Part shown: piece by piece, positions 6,476 through 13,478 of the stretch | How the letters are laid out: each line of letters opens with the position of its first letter | Numbering within the stretch: position 1 is the first letter of the stretch | Program-made: the position numbers and the translations under genes | Source of the DNA: JAQBYK01 sp964499425 | GTDB lineage: Bacteria > Patescibacteriota > Gracilibacteria > UBA1369 > LOWO2-01-FULL-3 | DNA: 17,650 bases | Direction: 5' to 3' | Assembly: GCA_964499425.1 (NCBI GenBank) | Contig: CAZCLD010000025.1 | Coordinates: forward strand, 1 to 17,650 | The notes under the pieces: generated by a model | The model's input: the letters and a program-made list of their open reading frames with translations, nothing else | Told to the model about the DNA's origin: nothing | Databases searched by the model: none

Positions 6476-8271
6476 ACTTGCTCCACTGCAGCCTTGACAG
6501 TTTCGATTACGCCATGGGCCGCCTGGCCCCTTCTGTGTGGAGGTGTCCAAGATTCGTATCTTATGAACGCATTGCCAGGGTATCTTGCCTCTAATTCTTC
6601 CAGGCTCTCTGCACCAAATCTCTCAAGCAGTGCTGGTACGTCTTGGGGCTTTACGACCTGGCCTAGCTGTGCAAACTCTATGCCTCTGCGAAGCTCTTTC
6701 CCTGCTGCTGCTGCATTATCCTTTGCCTTTTGGGATGGTTTACTTGCACTGATTTCGATTCGTTCTACTCCATCTTCTGTGACAAGTTTCCATAGCAGTG
6801 GAAGCAGCCTCCTGTAACCAACAACCGAGCTCTCTCTTTGTACATGTTCGACGGTCTCATCGACTTGTTCTTCAACATCTCCAGGGATGACTTCGTCTTC
6901 TCCCTCTGGCTCCAAATCAACAATCTGGCCCTCTTCCAGTGCCCCATATATAGCCTGTGCTCTTGCTTCAGGGCTAGTCCTTTCTCCATCTCCGCTGGGG
7001 TAGCGTCTGACTATTTCGGTATCTGGGTTTGGCTCAGGCTCTTCCTCGTCTGGCATCCTTGGGCCAGCGGGCCTTACTGTCCTTTCTCTTGGCGCAAACA
7101 TGTCGCCATACATTTTTTGAAGAGTTGGCCTCCTACAGGTTAATTGGGCCACGTACCAGTAGATGTCTTTGCGTAGCAATTCGTAGTTCAAGCTCGTTCC
7201 TGCGATTAATTTCAATGCCTCTGGGCCCAGACTTAAGCCTCCTGGTTCAGCCCCGTAACGAGTCAACAAGACCGGTGGAAACTCTCCGATGCTTACTAAA
7301 AAAGGTTGTTCTATCCCCCCCCTTGGTGTGCGCACCTGGGGCCTTAGCGCCTCTTGGAAATCTCGGTTTTCAGCAACTGCAGCTCCTAGCTCCTCATTGA
7401 AGAAGCCTACTTGAGTAGAAAAGATATTAAAGCTCCCAAGTTCCGGGTTATCGACTGGTGCAAACTGCATGGTCAATGGCTTTGCTTCTAATAAAGTGTT
7501 GTTCTCAGCTGTACACATAGGCACTTCTTTATCCGCTTCCGCCAGTAATAGTTCGGCAACTCTATCGTTGTCCGCGCGAAGAGATTCCCTGGTTGCCCTT
7601 TCTGGCTTATTAAATTTGCCGGCCCTTCCTTTTAGAAAAGGAATCCAAACCTCTTTTATTTGGCCGAAAAGTTCCGCGAAATTCCTGATTTTTTGAGAAG
7701 TTGACCTGTGGGGCGCCCCTTCAAACAATTCGGGCCTGTCTACTATGTTAAAAAATGGATAATGGACTGGTTCCGTACGCCGCTCTCTCCCCCGGACCGA
7801 CCCCCTTCTTGCCTTGCCTCTTCCCTTTCTAAGCTCTCTGTGCTTGTCCTCGTTAAGAGCAATCATAGTAAAATAATATCCTTCTAGTCTTCCCTCTATT
7901 TCGTTAAGGACAAAAGCTTCACTGTATGCAGCCCCTGGTTCGCAATGCTCTGGGTATTTTTGATAAATAGCCTCTCCTACCAATACGAGTATGTCCAAAA
8001 CATCTTTTCTCAAAACGCCCTTTCTGCTGAACCTCCTTGTAATGCTGAGAAGGTAGCCCTCTACTGCAGTGTCTATCAATGGTGCTGCCTCCTTAGCTAC
8101 CTGAAGTCTGAGAGCTGGGTCTTCGCTTAACTGCTCATGAGTATATGGTGCATATAATGTAAGCGCTTGCTCCAGGGCTTGGAGTCCCCGTGGCGTTACT
8201 AATTGTTTCATTGTGGGTCCCCAAGGTGGCCTTTCGCTTGGGCCCCTGGGGCCCCTCTCTTCTGTTGGCAT
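6472..8271 (-). CDS. Unknown 599-residue protein with basic and acidic low-complexity segments
   Basis: I do not recognise this protein. From ATG 8271 it starts MPTEERGPRG; the frame is open further upstream (TTG at 8319), but those codons overlap the kinase gene and look unlike the protein. Visible parts: a Pro/Arg/Gly-rich N-terminus; a helical region of about residues 20-140; an Arg/Lys/Gly cluster at about 145-166 that could bind nucleic acid; a globular middle at about 170-395 (NPELGSFNIFSTQVGFF, QPFLVSIGEFPPVLLTRYG); an acidic Glu/Asp/Pro linker at about 407-478; and a C-terminal domain at about 480-599 with LLPLLWKLVTEDGVERIEIS. There is no signal peptide or membrane segment. It is Arg- and Glu-rich, unlike the Lys-rich genes around it. 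It starts 22 bp after the kinase stop and is probably in the same transcription unit. Its last 17 codons are duplicated at 2276-2329. Confidence 0.8.
   Translation of the reverse strand: MPTEERGPRGPSERPPWGPTMKQLVTPRGLQALEQALTLYAPYTHEQLSEDPALRLQVAKEAAPLIDTAVEGYLLSITRRFSRKGVLRKDVLDILVLVGEAIYQKYPEHCEPGAAYSEAFVLNEIEGRLEGYYFTMIALNEDKHRELRKGRGKARRGSVRGRERRTEPVHYPFFNIVDRPELFEGAPHRSTSQKIRNFAELFGQIKEVWIPFLKGRAGKFNKPERATRESLRADNDRVAELLLAEADKEVPMCTAENNTLLEAKPLTMQFAPVDNPELGSFNIFSTQVGFFNEELGAAVAENRDFQEALRPQVRTPRGGIEQPFLVSIGEFPPVLLTRYGAEPGGLSLGPEALKLIAGTSLNYELLRKDIYWYVAQLTCRRPTLQKMYGDMFAPRERTVRPAGPRMPDEEEPEPNPDTEIVRRYPSGDGERTSPEARAQAIYGALEEGQIVDLEPEGEDEVIPGDVEEQVDETVEHVQRESSVVGYRRLLPLLWKLVTEDGVERIEISASKPSQKAKDNAAAAGKELRRGIEFAQLGQVVKPQDVPALLERFGAESLEELEARYPGNAFIRYESWTPPHRRGQAAHGVIETVKAAVEQV
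6473..6526. repeat. 54-bp direct repeat, right copy (3' end of the 599-residue gene)
   Basis: This is the functional copy of the repeat at 2276-2329. It supplies the TAG stop of the giant plus-strand gene (6473-6475) and, on the other strand, the last 17 codons of the 599-residue protein; the two stop codons overlap in CTAG (6472-6475). Identity starts and ends abruptly. One repeat plus the interval between the copies is 4197 bp. Confidence 0.97.
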
Positions 8272-8290
8272 AGTGTTTTTTATGTACTGC

Positions 8291-8319
8291 AAATTATGCC
8301 TGATCTTCCCCGCAGTCAA
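8291..8319 (-). promoter_or_regulatory. Weak candidate promoter before the 599-residue gene
   Basis: On the minus strand TTGACT (8319-8314) is followed after 17 bp by TAATTT (8296-8291), or after 15 bp by CATAAT (8298-8293). Both overlap the end of the kinase gene. It may be an internal promoter allowing expression apart from the kinase. The -10 match is poor. Confidence 0.3.
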
Positions 8320-9604
8320 GCCTATTTAGCAGCGCTTTGTGTACAAGCTGATAGCGCGCAACCCTGTCGGTTTCTTCGGTGTTGGGTAACAATATTTTTA
8401 CTTCAGTTCCACCCTCTGGATGATTAGTTATTCTGATGTCTCCGTCGTGTCCATCCACGATTGTTTTTGCTATCGCAAGCCCTATTCCTGATGATCCTCT
8501 AAGACTGGTGCCGCGGCTGAAAAGGTGTCGTGTTAGAGCGGCCTCAGGTATATACGGTGTCCATGCTGGGTCTACAAGTGTTTTTTCAAATGGGCTAAGC
8601 ACTTCGCCATCTTCTATTTTTACTAATACCTCTGCCGCAAGGGCTTTTCTTAGCTCGGTTATGTTGATTCCTAACCCATGATCTCGAACAGTTATTTCAA
8701 CGCAGCTTGGTTCTACCGGACAACAATCTAAGCTTATGGGGAATTGTTGAGCTCCATACAGGCCTGTTGGATTCTTTAGAAGGTTGAAAATAAGTATTGC
8801 AATACTTGATGAGTGAGCGCTGATTTCTACGTCAGGGCTTATTTTGACTGTTATTTTTCCCTTTTCAAGCTCCTGCCCATCTGCTATGTCGTACCCCGTG
8901 CCCGTTTGTATTCTTGCTAGTGCTGGTACTAGGCTTTCTCTTAAGTTGTACGGCCTTTTGGGGTAATGCCCCTCAATAATTGCTAGGTTTGTGTGATAAA
9001 TTTGTAAAAGCATGTCTATTGATGGGTCCATAGTTCTTGCAAGAATTTGTTTCCATTCTTGTCTCGTTTCGGGGTCCCCCATTCTGCTTGCCAGCATGGA
9101 CAAGTATTGCTGCGATGTCAGAATATTCCTTTGATCGTGTGCTATATTTTCAATTAATTTTGATATTGGACCTTCTCTGCCTGCGAGATTTGCAAAAAAA
9201 GTAGCGAAATCAAGCAATCTACCGGTTGCCTCACTTTTGTTTAACGCAATCGTTACGGCCATCCTGCTGAAATCTTCATCGCAAAGAGTTTTGTATCTAG
9301 ATAGGGCGGCAGCCGTCCCAACAAATGCAACTAGAAGGCTTACTGCAAATTTGCGGTCAAAATGATCTCGTTCATCTTCTGTCATTTTGGATATATCCTG
9401 TGTATATAGATTTGCTACACCAGCAAAAGGCTTCCCTTTTTGCCCCTCCCAAATTAAACTTTCTACAGTCCTATCTATTTGCCCTAATCGCTCACCGGAA
9501 ACAAGCCCTTCTGGAAGTGCCTCAAAATGAAATCCGGTTACAATGTCGTCCTCTCCAAAGGGAGGTCCCAAAAGTGGTGTGATTTTGTCGTTGACTTTGA
9601 GCAT
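8294..9604 (-). CDS. Cytoplasmic sensor histidine kinase
   Basis: A 436-residue protein that autophosphorylates a histidine and passes the phosphate to a receiver domain. Residues 1-145 form a non-membrane input region (GVANLYTQDISKM, SLLVAFVGTAAALSRYKTL) without a recognisable sensor fold; possibly GAF-like, but that is a guess. The HisKA-type dimerisation segment carries the H-box IENIAHDQRNIL with phospho-acceptor H156. The HATPase region shows the N-box IFNLLKNPTG (N274, N278), the G1 box DHGLG (D308, G310, G312), an F-box-like RHLFSRGTS, and the G2 box SSGIGLAIAKTIVDGHDG. All catalytic motifs are present, so it should be active. It lacks transmembrane helices. No response regulator is adjacent; the nearest receiver domains are in the protein at 14734-16065. 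ATG 9604 is chosen from its well-placed promoter. Confidence 0.9.
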   Translation of the reverse strand: MLKVNDKITPLLGPPFGEDDIVTGFHFEALPEGLVSGERLGQIDRTVESLIWEGQKGKPFAGVANLYTQDISKMTEDERDHFDRKFAVSLLVAFVGTAAALSRYKTLCDEDFSRMAVTIALNKSEATGRLLDFATFFANLAGREGPISKLIENIAHDQRNILTSQQYLSMLASRMGDPETRQEWKQILARTMDPSIDMLLQIYHTNLAIIEGHYPKRPYNLRESLVPALARIQTGTGYDIADGQELEKGKITVKISPDVEISAHSSSIAILIFNLLKNPTGLYGAQQFPISLDCCPVEPSCVEITVRDHGLGINITELRKALAAEVLVKIEDGEVLSPFEKTLVDPAWTPYIPEAALTRHLFSRGTSLRGSSGIGLAIAKTIVDGHDGDIRITNHPEGGTEVKILLPNTEETDRVARYQLVHKALLNRLDCGEDQA

Positions 9605-9619
9605 AAGGTGCTATTAAAT
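9591..9619 (+). promoter_or_regulatory. Predicted promoter of pdxT
   Basis: TTGACT (9591-9596) is followed by the A/T-rich TATTAAAT (9612-9619), which has a TG at 9609-9610 as in an extended -10. Spacing is 15 bp to TATTAA or 17 bp to TTAAAT. The leader would be about 20 nt without a Shine-Dalgarno sequence. It overlaps the kinase start and the opposite-strand promoter. Confidence 0.45.
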
Positions 9620-9641
9620 CATAACTGTCCCTGCCCGTCAA
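9613..9641 (-). promoter_or_regulatory. Predicted leaderless promoter of the histidine kinase gene
   Basis: On the minus strand TTGACG (9641-9636) and TTTAAT (9618-9613) are separated by exactly 17 bp, and the -10 ends 8 nt before the ATG at 9604. The divergent gap to pdxT is only 41 bp, so the two promoters interlock and could compete. Confidence 0.55.
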
Positions 9642-9645
9642 GCCC

Positions 9646-10200
9646 ATGAAGATTGGTATTTTAAACATCCAGGGATCTGTTAAAGAGCATCTAGCCTGCC
9701 TTAAAAAGCTCTCTGTAGATGTGGTTTTAGTAAAGAAGCCTGCGGATCTTGAAGGCTTGGGCGGGTTGATAATTCCTGGAGGAGAGAGCACAACTCTTGA
9801 AAAGCTGTTGAAGGAATTTGGGCTGCGAGAGTTAATCTTGAAGCATGCTAAAGAGGATATGGCAATTTGGGGGACTTGTGCGGGAGCGATTCTGCTTGCT
9901 AAAAAAGGTAGCCTAGAATTGATGAATATTTCTGTTGAGAGGAATGCTTACGGAGGGCAGCTGGAAAGCTTTGAGGTTGAGGTTAAGTTTGGAGAGAATG
10001 ACTCTCAAAAGATTCCTGCCGTTTTCATCCGTGCCCCAAGGATTGGCCATTTAGGAAAAAGTGTCGAAGTTTTGGCGCAACACAATGATGACGCGGTGGC
10101 GGTGAGAGATGGCCGCTTTTTGGCGACAACCTTTCATCCTGAACTAACCAAAGATTTAAGGGTTCATCGATATTTTTTAGAGATGTGTAAAAAACACTAA
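9646..10200 (+). CDS. pdxT: Pyridoxal 5'-phosphate synthase, glutaminase subunit PdxT
   Basis: PdxT hydrolyses glutamine and channels ammonia to PdxS for PLP synthesis. It is a class I glutamine amidotransferase of 184 residues, close to the usual ~190. The PdxT signature is clear: IGILNIQGSVKEH at the N-terminus, IIPGGESTT at 42-50, the nucleophile elbow WGTCAGAILL with C78, an RAPRIGHLG segment, and the FHPEL motif giving H164 and E166 of the triad. The first residues (MKIGILNIQG) fix the start at ATG 9646. It is separated from pdxS by the giant-gene unit and the kinase operon. Its TAA stop directly abuts the stop of the convergent sigma-like gene, with no space for a terminator. Confidence 0.96.
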   Translation: MKIGILNIQGSVKEHLACLKKLSVDVVLVKKPADLEGLGGLIIPGGESTTLEKLLKEFGLRELILKHAKEDMAIWGTCAGAILLAKKGSLELMNISVERNAYGGQLESFEVEVKFGENDSQKIPAVFIRAPRIGHLGKSVEVLAQHNDDAVAVRDGRFLATTFHPELTKDLRVHRYFLEMCKKH

Positions 10201-11289
10201 TCAATCCTCGTCCCCCTCGTGATCTTTGTCAGAATCTTCAGGATCTTCTCTTACCAACTCTAGCGAAGGCCTTGCGGCGGGGACACGTCCTGTTCTTTTT
10301 CTGAGCTCCCTTAATATCCTGGCTTCCATAGTAAGAAGTCTGTCTTTGGTCTCACCATCTACCCCTGGCTGGTCTTCCTTGCCTCCTAATTTAGTTTCCC
10401 TTCTTGCCCCTACTCCAAATCTCATTCTTAGAACTTGTTCTTCTCGGGGTGTGAGTACTTCAAAGGCTTTCTCCAAGTCCGCTAAAGAAATTTTTGGGAT
10501 CGCTCTTCTAACATGTTCTACTATTTCGGTTCCCGGATATGTAAGTCTGCGAGTTTCTTCCATTCTCATGTCTGGGTCTCGTGCTCCATTAGAATCGCCG
10601 CTTCTTATGCTTTCTCTTGCTGCAAGCACTATCTTTGCGATGATTCCTTCTGGAGTGTCTAGCCTTGCTGACAGGCTCCGGTCAGTTAGGGGTAACATGT
10701 TTAGGGCTGTGTCCTCTCCGTATTCTTCGATAACGTCTTCTACCTCTACCCCTGTGTCCTCAAGTTCGCCAACGACAGCTAATCCAAGTACTTCGACAAC
10801 CCCCTCTTTGACCTCGGCTCTATGTGAAAGCACGATTTCTTCCAACTCAACTTCTCCCAAAGCCACACTGTCGATAGCTGATTCGTGAGCCTCTATCAAA
10901 GCTTCATCTCTCCTTTGTGCCTCTATGCCTTCAACGATTCTGTCGAAATCCCTTATCCTTTCTGGGACTTCAAACTTATGGCCCCTTCTCTGCCTTCCCT
11001 GCCCGGTGAGCTCCACTATTTCACCTTTGCCATCTACGGGTTCTAAGCTAGAAAGGTAGGTCATTAGGCTTCCATGTATGTCCCTTACGGCTTCTAAAGC
11101 CGCTGCTTTTTCACGTCTTGTTAGCTCAAACGCCTCTATGAGCTGCTTGAAAACTAGCTCGTTGGAGAGGAACAGGTATTCATTTGCAAGTGCCCTTAGT
11201 TCATCATAGATGAAGTCTAAGACATAAAAGCCAAGACGTTGGTCCTGGCTTTCTGTAATGGGTGATTTTCTTTCTCTATCTGCTGCCAT
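10201..11289 (-). CDS. Protein with degenerate sigma-70 region 4-like C-terminus
   Basis: A 362-residue protein. Residues 274-294 (AFEVLTPREEQVLRMRFGVG) match sigma-70 region 4.1 of primary sigma factors, and residues 313-331 (ETKDRLLTMEARILRELRK) align position by position with the region 4.2 stretch VTRERIRQIEAKALRKLR. The first helix of the usual helix-turn-helix (TLEEVG type) is replaced by a Gly/Lys/Asp-rich piece (about 299-312), so -35 recognition may be altered or lost. I see no clear region 2. Residues 15-85 are helical, 140-200 are Glu/Val-rich, and the tail is very acidic (EDPEDSDKDHEGDED). It could be a divergent sigma factor, an RNA-polymerase-binding regulator, or a decoy. It starts 3 nt after the stop of the 83-residue gene (TAA-ATT-ATG) in a two-gene operon. 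Confidence 0.75.
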   Translation of the reverse strand: MAADRERKSPITESQDQRLGFYVLDFIYDELRALANEYLFLSNELVFKQLIEAFELTRREKAAALEAVRDIHGSLMTYLSSLEPVDGKGEIVELTGQGRQRRGHKFEVPERIRDFDRIVEGIEAQRRDEALIEAHESAIDSVALGEVELEEIVLSHRAEVKEGVVEVLGLAVVGELEDTGVEVEDVIEEYGEDTALNMLPLTDRSLSARLDTPEGIIAKIVLAARESIRSGDSNGARDPDMRMEETRRLTYPGTEIVEHVRRAIPKISLADLEKAFEVLTPREEQVLRMRFGVGARRETKLGGKEDQPGVDGETKDRLLTMEARILRELRKRTGRVPAARPSLELVREDPEDSDKDHEGDED

Positions 11290-11292
11290 AAT

Positions 11293-11544
11293 TTAGCCGA
11301 AATTTGGTGGATTGAGCACTTCTAAAGCCCTTGCTTCTATCTCGTCTATTTCTGCTGCGGCTTCTGGGTCTAGGCCTTCTGTTTTTGGAGCACCCAGATC
11401 AGCATCTGGTCCTGCCGGAAGGATCCATCCTCTCAAGAGGCCCACCTGGAATTGTTTATCTGTAAGACCTTTTGTTTGCGCTTCTTCGTAAGTCATAGGT
11501 TCGGGGTGATCTGCATCACCACCTTTTGGTTCTCCTTCTGCCAT
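11293..11544 (-). CDS. Small acidic protein of unknown function upstream of the sigma-like gene
   Basis: An 83-residue protein from ATG 11544 (MAEGEPKGGDADHPEPM). The open frame reaches to 11604, but those codons cover the promoter, so the short form is preferred. The N-terminus and middle are low complexity (Gly, Asp, Glu, Pro); a small predicted globular core is MTYEEAQTKGLTDKQFQVGL, and the C-terminal helix is Glu/Ala-rich (AAAEIDEIEARALEVL). There is no signal peptide. It lies 3 nt upstream of the sigma-region-4-like gene and is certainly co-transcribed if both are expressed; an anti-sigma or chaperone role is conceivable from position alone. I do not recognise the family. Confidence 0.65.
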   Translation of the reverse strand: MAEGEPKGGDADHPEPMTYEEAQTKGLTDKQFQVGLLRGWILPAGPDADLGAPKTEGLDPEAAAEIDEIEARALEVLNPPNFG

Positions 11545-11563
11545 AATTTGGTTGGTTAAATTA

Positions 11564-11604
11564 TTTATAGCACTGTTTCTACATGCATCCCCCCTTTTTG
11601 TCAA
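11564..11604 (-). promoter_or_regulatory. Predicted promoter of the 83-residue / sigma-like operon
   Basis: On the minus strand a perfect TTGACA -35 (11604-11599) is followed after 17 bp by TAGAAA (11581-11576). Slightly downstream an extended -10 TGC-TATAAA (hexamer 11569-11564) is also present. The leader to ATG 11544 would be about 15-30 nt and has no Shine-Dalgarno sequence. Confidence 0.55.
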
Positions 11605-11637
11605 GAGTGAAAGTTAGGGTTTTTTTGTGATTGTTTT

Positions 11638-11643
11638 TAGAAT
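11638..11643 (+). promoter_or_regulatory. -10-like element of recR in leaderless geometry
   Basis: TAGAAT ends 8 nt before the recR ATG at 11652, the same hexamer and spacing as at pdxS. No convincing -35 is visible (TTAGGG lies at 18 bp). The T-rich tract at 11619-11627 lies upstream of it. Confidence 0.4.
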
Positions 11644-11651
11644 GGTGAGCG

Positions 11652-12251
11652 ATGTCAAAATTCTTGCCAAAATCAGTTAGGACGCTTATAGAAGAGCTTT
11701 CCAAGCTGCCGGGGATTGGGCCTAAATCTGCTCAGCGCTTGGCTATCTATCTGCTTCATTCTCCGGATAGTCGATTAAAGCCTCTCGGGGAGTCCATTTT
11801 GAATCTTAAAAAAAATGTAGTTTTTTGTTCTCACTGTTGGAATGTAGCGGAGACAGACCCTTGCCTCATCTGCTCAGACGAGCAACGTGACAAGCGTCAA
11901 ATCTGTGTAGTGGAGGAGGTTTTGGACGTGGTTGCACTCGAGAAAACTCGGGATTTTAAGGGTCTTTATCACGTCTTGCATGGCGCTCTTTCCCCCGTAG
12001 ATGGGATTGGTCCGGATCAATTGAAGCTGGAGGAATTGTTTGTGCGTGCTGCAAATGGTGTTGAAGAAGTTATTCTGGCAACAAATCCAAGCCTAGAAGG
12101 TGAGGCGACGGCACTTTATATCCAAAAACATTTGCGTGATTCTCCCGTTCGCATTACAAGAATTGCCCGGGGGCTCCCTGTCGGTGGTGACCTTGAGTAT
12201 GCCGATGAAATTACCCTAAGTCGGGCGCTTCAAGGGAGATCAGAATTCTAA
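11652..12251 (+). CDS. recR: Recombination mediator protein RecR
   Basis: RecR works with RecO/RecF in loading RecA on SSB-coated DNA during gap repair. The 199-residue length is standard. From the N-terminus: the helix-hairpin-helix LSKLPGIGPKSAQRLA (about 16-31), a four-cysteine zinc finger (C59, C62, C71, C74; FCSHCWN then CLIC), and a Toprim domain from about residue 84 (ICVVEEVLDVVALEKT, then YHVLHGALSPVDGIGP). The C-terminal end carries the conserved ARGLPVGGDLEYADEITLSRAL. ATG 11652 matches the family start (MSKFLPKSVRTLIEELSKLPG). It is transcribed with the following unknown gene, 9 nt downstream. Confidence 0.97.
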   Translation: MSKFLPKSVRTLIEELSKLPGIGPKSAQRLAIYLLHSPDSRLKPLGESILNLKKNVVFCSHCWNVAETDPCLICSDEQRDKRQICVVEEVLDVVALEKTRDFKGLYHVLHGALSPVDGIGPDQLKLEELFVRAANGVEEVILATNPSLEGEATALYIQKHLRDSPVRITRIARGLPVGGDLEYADEITLSRALQGRSEF

Positions 12252-12260
12252 ATTAAAACT

Positions 12261-12821
12261 ATGTCACTTGCACTAATGGCTCCACAGCCACAAAGAGCCG
12301 TGAGTTATTACGACGATCTGCCTGAGGTTGACCCCGCTACGGTCGAGAGCTTGACCGAGTTTGTGTGGTCTCTGGTGGAGCAAGCTTTGAGGTCTAGTGC
12401 CATTTTAAGGGTGGCCACTAATGCTGCCTCTCAGCGCTTTTCTCAGCACCTTCAAGAGGATTGCACCTTCGGCGCATTAGATAAGGAGGTATCTGTGATT
12501 CTGCACGAGACTCTCTTGGAAATTCATGCAAAATTGACGGGAAATGCGAGCGCCTTTCATTCAGAGGAGTACCTGGCTCTCATGGATGGGCCGCGTCGAG
12601 AGGTCGACAAAACCCTTGCGCTTGTGAGGAAAGGGCTGGGGTTGTTTTGGAAAATACCTACAACCAGGAGTAGAGCTCGCGAGATGACCAGACCCCTTGT
12701 CGCTGAACTTCAAAACAGAAGCATTGCCCTACCTTCCAGGGAAGTGTCTGCTGTTTTACACCAGGTTTGGCTAAGAATGGGTGTGTTTTTGAACGGAAAA
12801 GGTACTGGGGCCAGAGCCTGA
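12261..12821 (+). CDS. Unknown helical 186-residue protein downstream of recR
   Basis: I do not recognise this protein. It is predicted all-helical: after a short N-terminal tail (MSLALMAPQPQRAVSYYDD), amphipathic helices run from about residue 28 (TVESLTEFVWSLVEQALRSS) to the end (REVSAVLHQVWLRMGVFL). HETLLEIHAKL and VLHQVWLRMGVFL look like an internal repeat of V-x-x-x-L-H-[EQ] plus helix, which may mean a duplicated helical hairpin. There are no membrane segments. The ATG follows the recR stop by 9 nt without a Shine-Dalgarno sequence. The last 51 nt overlap the 3' end of the convergent ispE gene. It is Arg-rich and Lys-poor like the other unassigned proteins of the window. Confidence 0.7.
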   Translation: MSLALMAPQPQRAVSYYDDLPEVDPATVESLTEFVWSLVEQALRSSAILRVATNAASQRFSQHLQEDCTFGALDKEVSVILHETLLEIHAKLTGNASAFHSEEYLALMDGPRREVDKTLALVRKGLGLFWKIPTTRSRAREMTRPLVAELQNRSIALPSREVSAVLHQVWLRMGVFLNGKGTGARA

Positions 12822-13478
12822 TAAGTGTTGGCCCTTTTTGACGATGAATTCTGTTTCAAAGTCGTTGTGGAGATTTTGAATTATTCCTTGGTGATCCCGA
12901 TTTTCAATAGCCTTTAGGAGTTTTTTCGTTTTATCCAAATTCTTTCCACACCTTGAGAGGTCGAGGGATTGGTAAGCAAGCTGCGTTTTGTCGGGCGTAT
13001 TAACTGCCTCTATTGCTATCTCGAATTTGATTTCTACTGGAGTGAGAGGCGTGATCTTTTCACCAAAATTTTCTCCGAAAGCTGTGCCCCCAATGATGAA
13101 AAAGGGCACATCCATACCAATCTCAGCTGCGAGTTTTTGTAACTGCATGGATGAAAGATTGAGCTCCCACAGTTTGTTTAAGGCCTTTAAAACAGCTGCT
13201 GCGTTGGAGGATTCTCCGCCTAGGCCTGAGCCGGGAGGGATATTTCTTTTGATATGAATTCGAACATTTTTGTTTATTTGAAATTTTCTTTTTATTAGCT
13301 GGAAGGCCAGGTGTGCTAAGTCATTGTTTTCTGATGCTTGTGGCGACTCTGTAATTTCGACCTCATTGTGGAGCTCTTGCGCTTCATGAAAAACAGTTTG
13401 GATTTCGTGATATCCAGAACTGTCTTTCCTGAGCACGTCTAGCGCGAGATTTATCTTTGCAGGTGCGAGAATTTTCAT
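12771..13478 (-). CDS. ispE: 4-diphosphocytidyl-2-C-methyl-D-erythritol kinase (short C-terminus)
   Basis: IspE phosphorylates CDP-methylerythritol at the 2-hydroxyl with ATP, the fourth MEP-pathway step. GHMP-kinase motifs are in order: the N-terminal substrate-binding APAKINLALDVL with K8, the ATP loop PPGSGLGGESSNAAAVLKAL, a catalytic-aspartate region GMDVPFFIIGGTAF, and the third glycine motif LSGSGPSTF near the C-terminus. At 235 residues it is about 45 shorter than typical enzymes: the interior is trimmed and only about 9 residues follow the third motif. The ATG at 13478 overlaps the ispDF stop as ATGA, indicating translational coupling; an upstream in-frame extension to 13508 is not needed. 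The 3' end overlaps the recR-linked unknown gene by 51 nt. Confidence 0.92.
   Translation of the reverse strand: MKILAPAKINLALDVLRKDSSGYHEIQTVFHEAQELHNEVEITESPQASENNDLAHLAFQLIKRKFQINKNVRIHIKRNIPPGSGLGGESSNAAAVLKALNKLWELNLSSMQLQKLAAEIGMDVPFFIIGGTAFGENFGEKITPLTPVEIKFEIAIEAVNTPDKTQLAYQSLDLSRCGKNLDKTKKLLKAIENRDHQGIIQNLHNDFETEFIVKKGQHLSGSGPSTFSVQKHTHS

Larger units (their letters stand above)
2276..6526. mobile_element. Putative repeat-bounded insertion cassette carrying one giant gene
   Basis: Two perfect 54-bp direct repeats bound a 4197-bp unit (one repeat plus interval) that contains its own promoter and a single 1362-codon gene. The repeat duplicates the 3' end of the opposite-strand 599-residue gene, so that gene stays intact, as in islands that integrate at gene 3' ends. 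No integrase, transposase or terminal inverted repeat is visible. Removing one unit would restore a compact convergent pair of genes. The mobile interpretation is inference; tandem duplication, homologous recombination or an assembly join at a 54-bp overlap could give the same picture. Confidence 0.45.

Noticed and set aside
6494..7400. Several plus-strand open frames opposite the 599-residue gene
   Set aside because: Overlapping short frames without start signals or sensible composition; the minus frame is uninterrupted over 599 codons.
10226..10888. 220-codon plus-strand open frame
   Set aside because: Ser-rich antisense shadow of the sigma-like gene, whose region 4 motif fixes the minus strand as coding.
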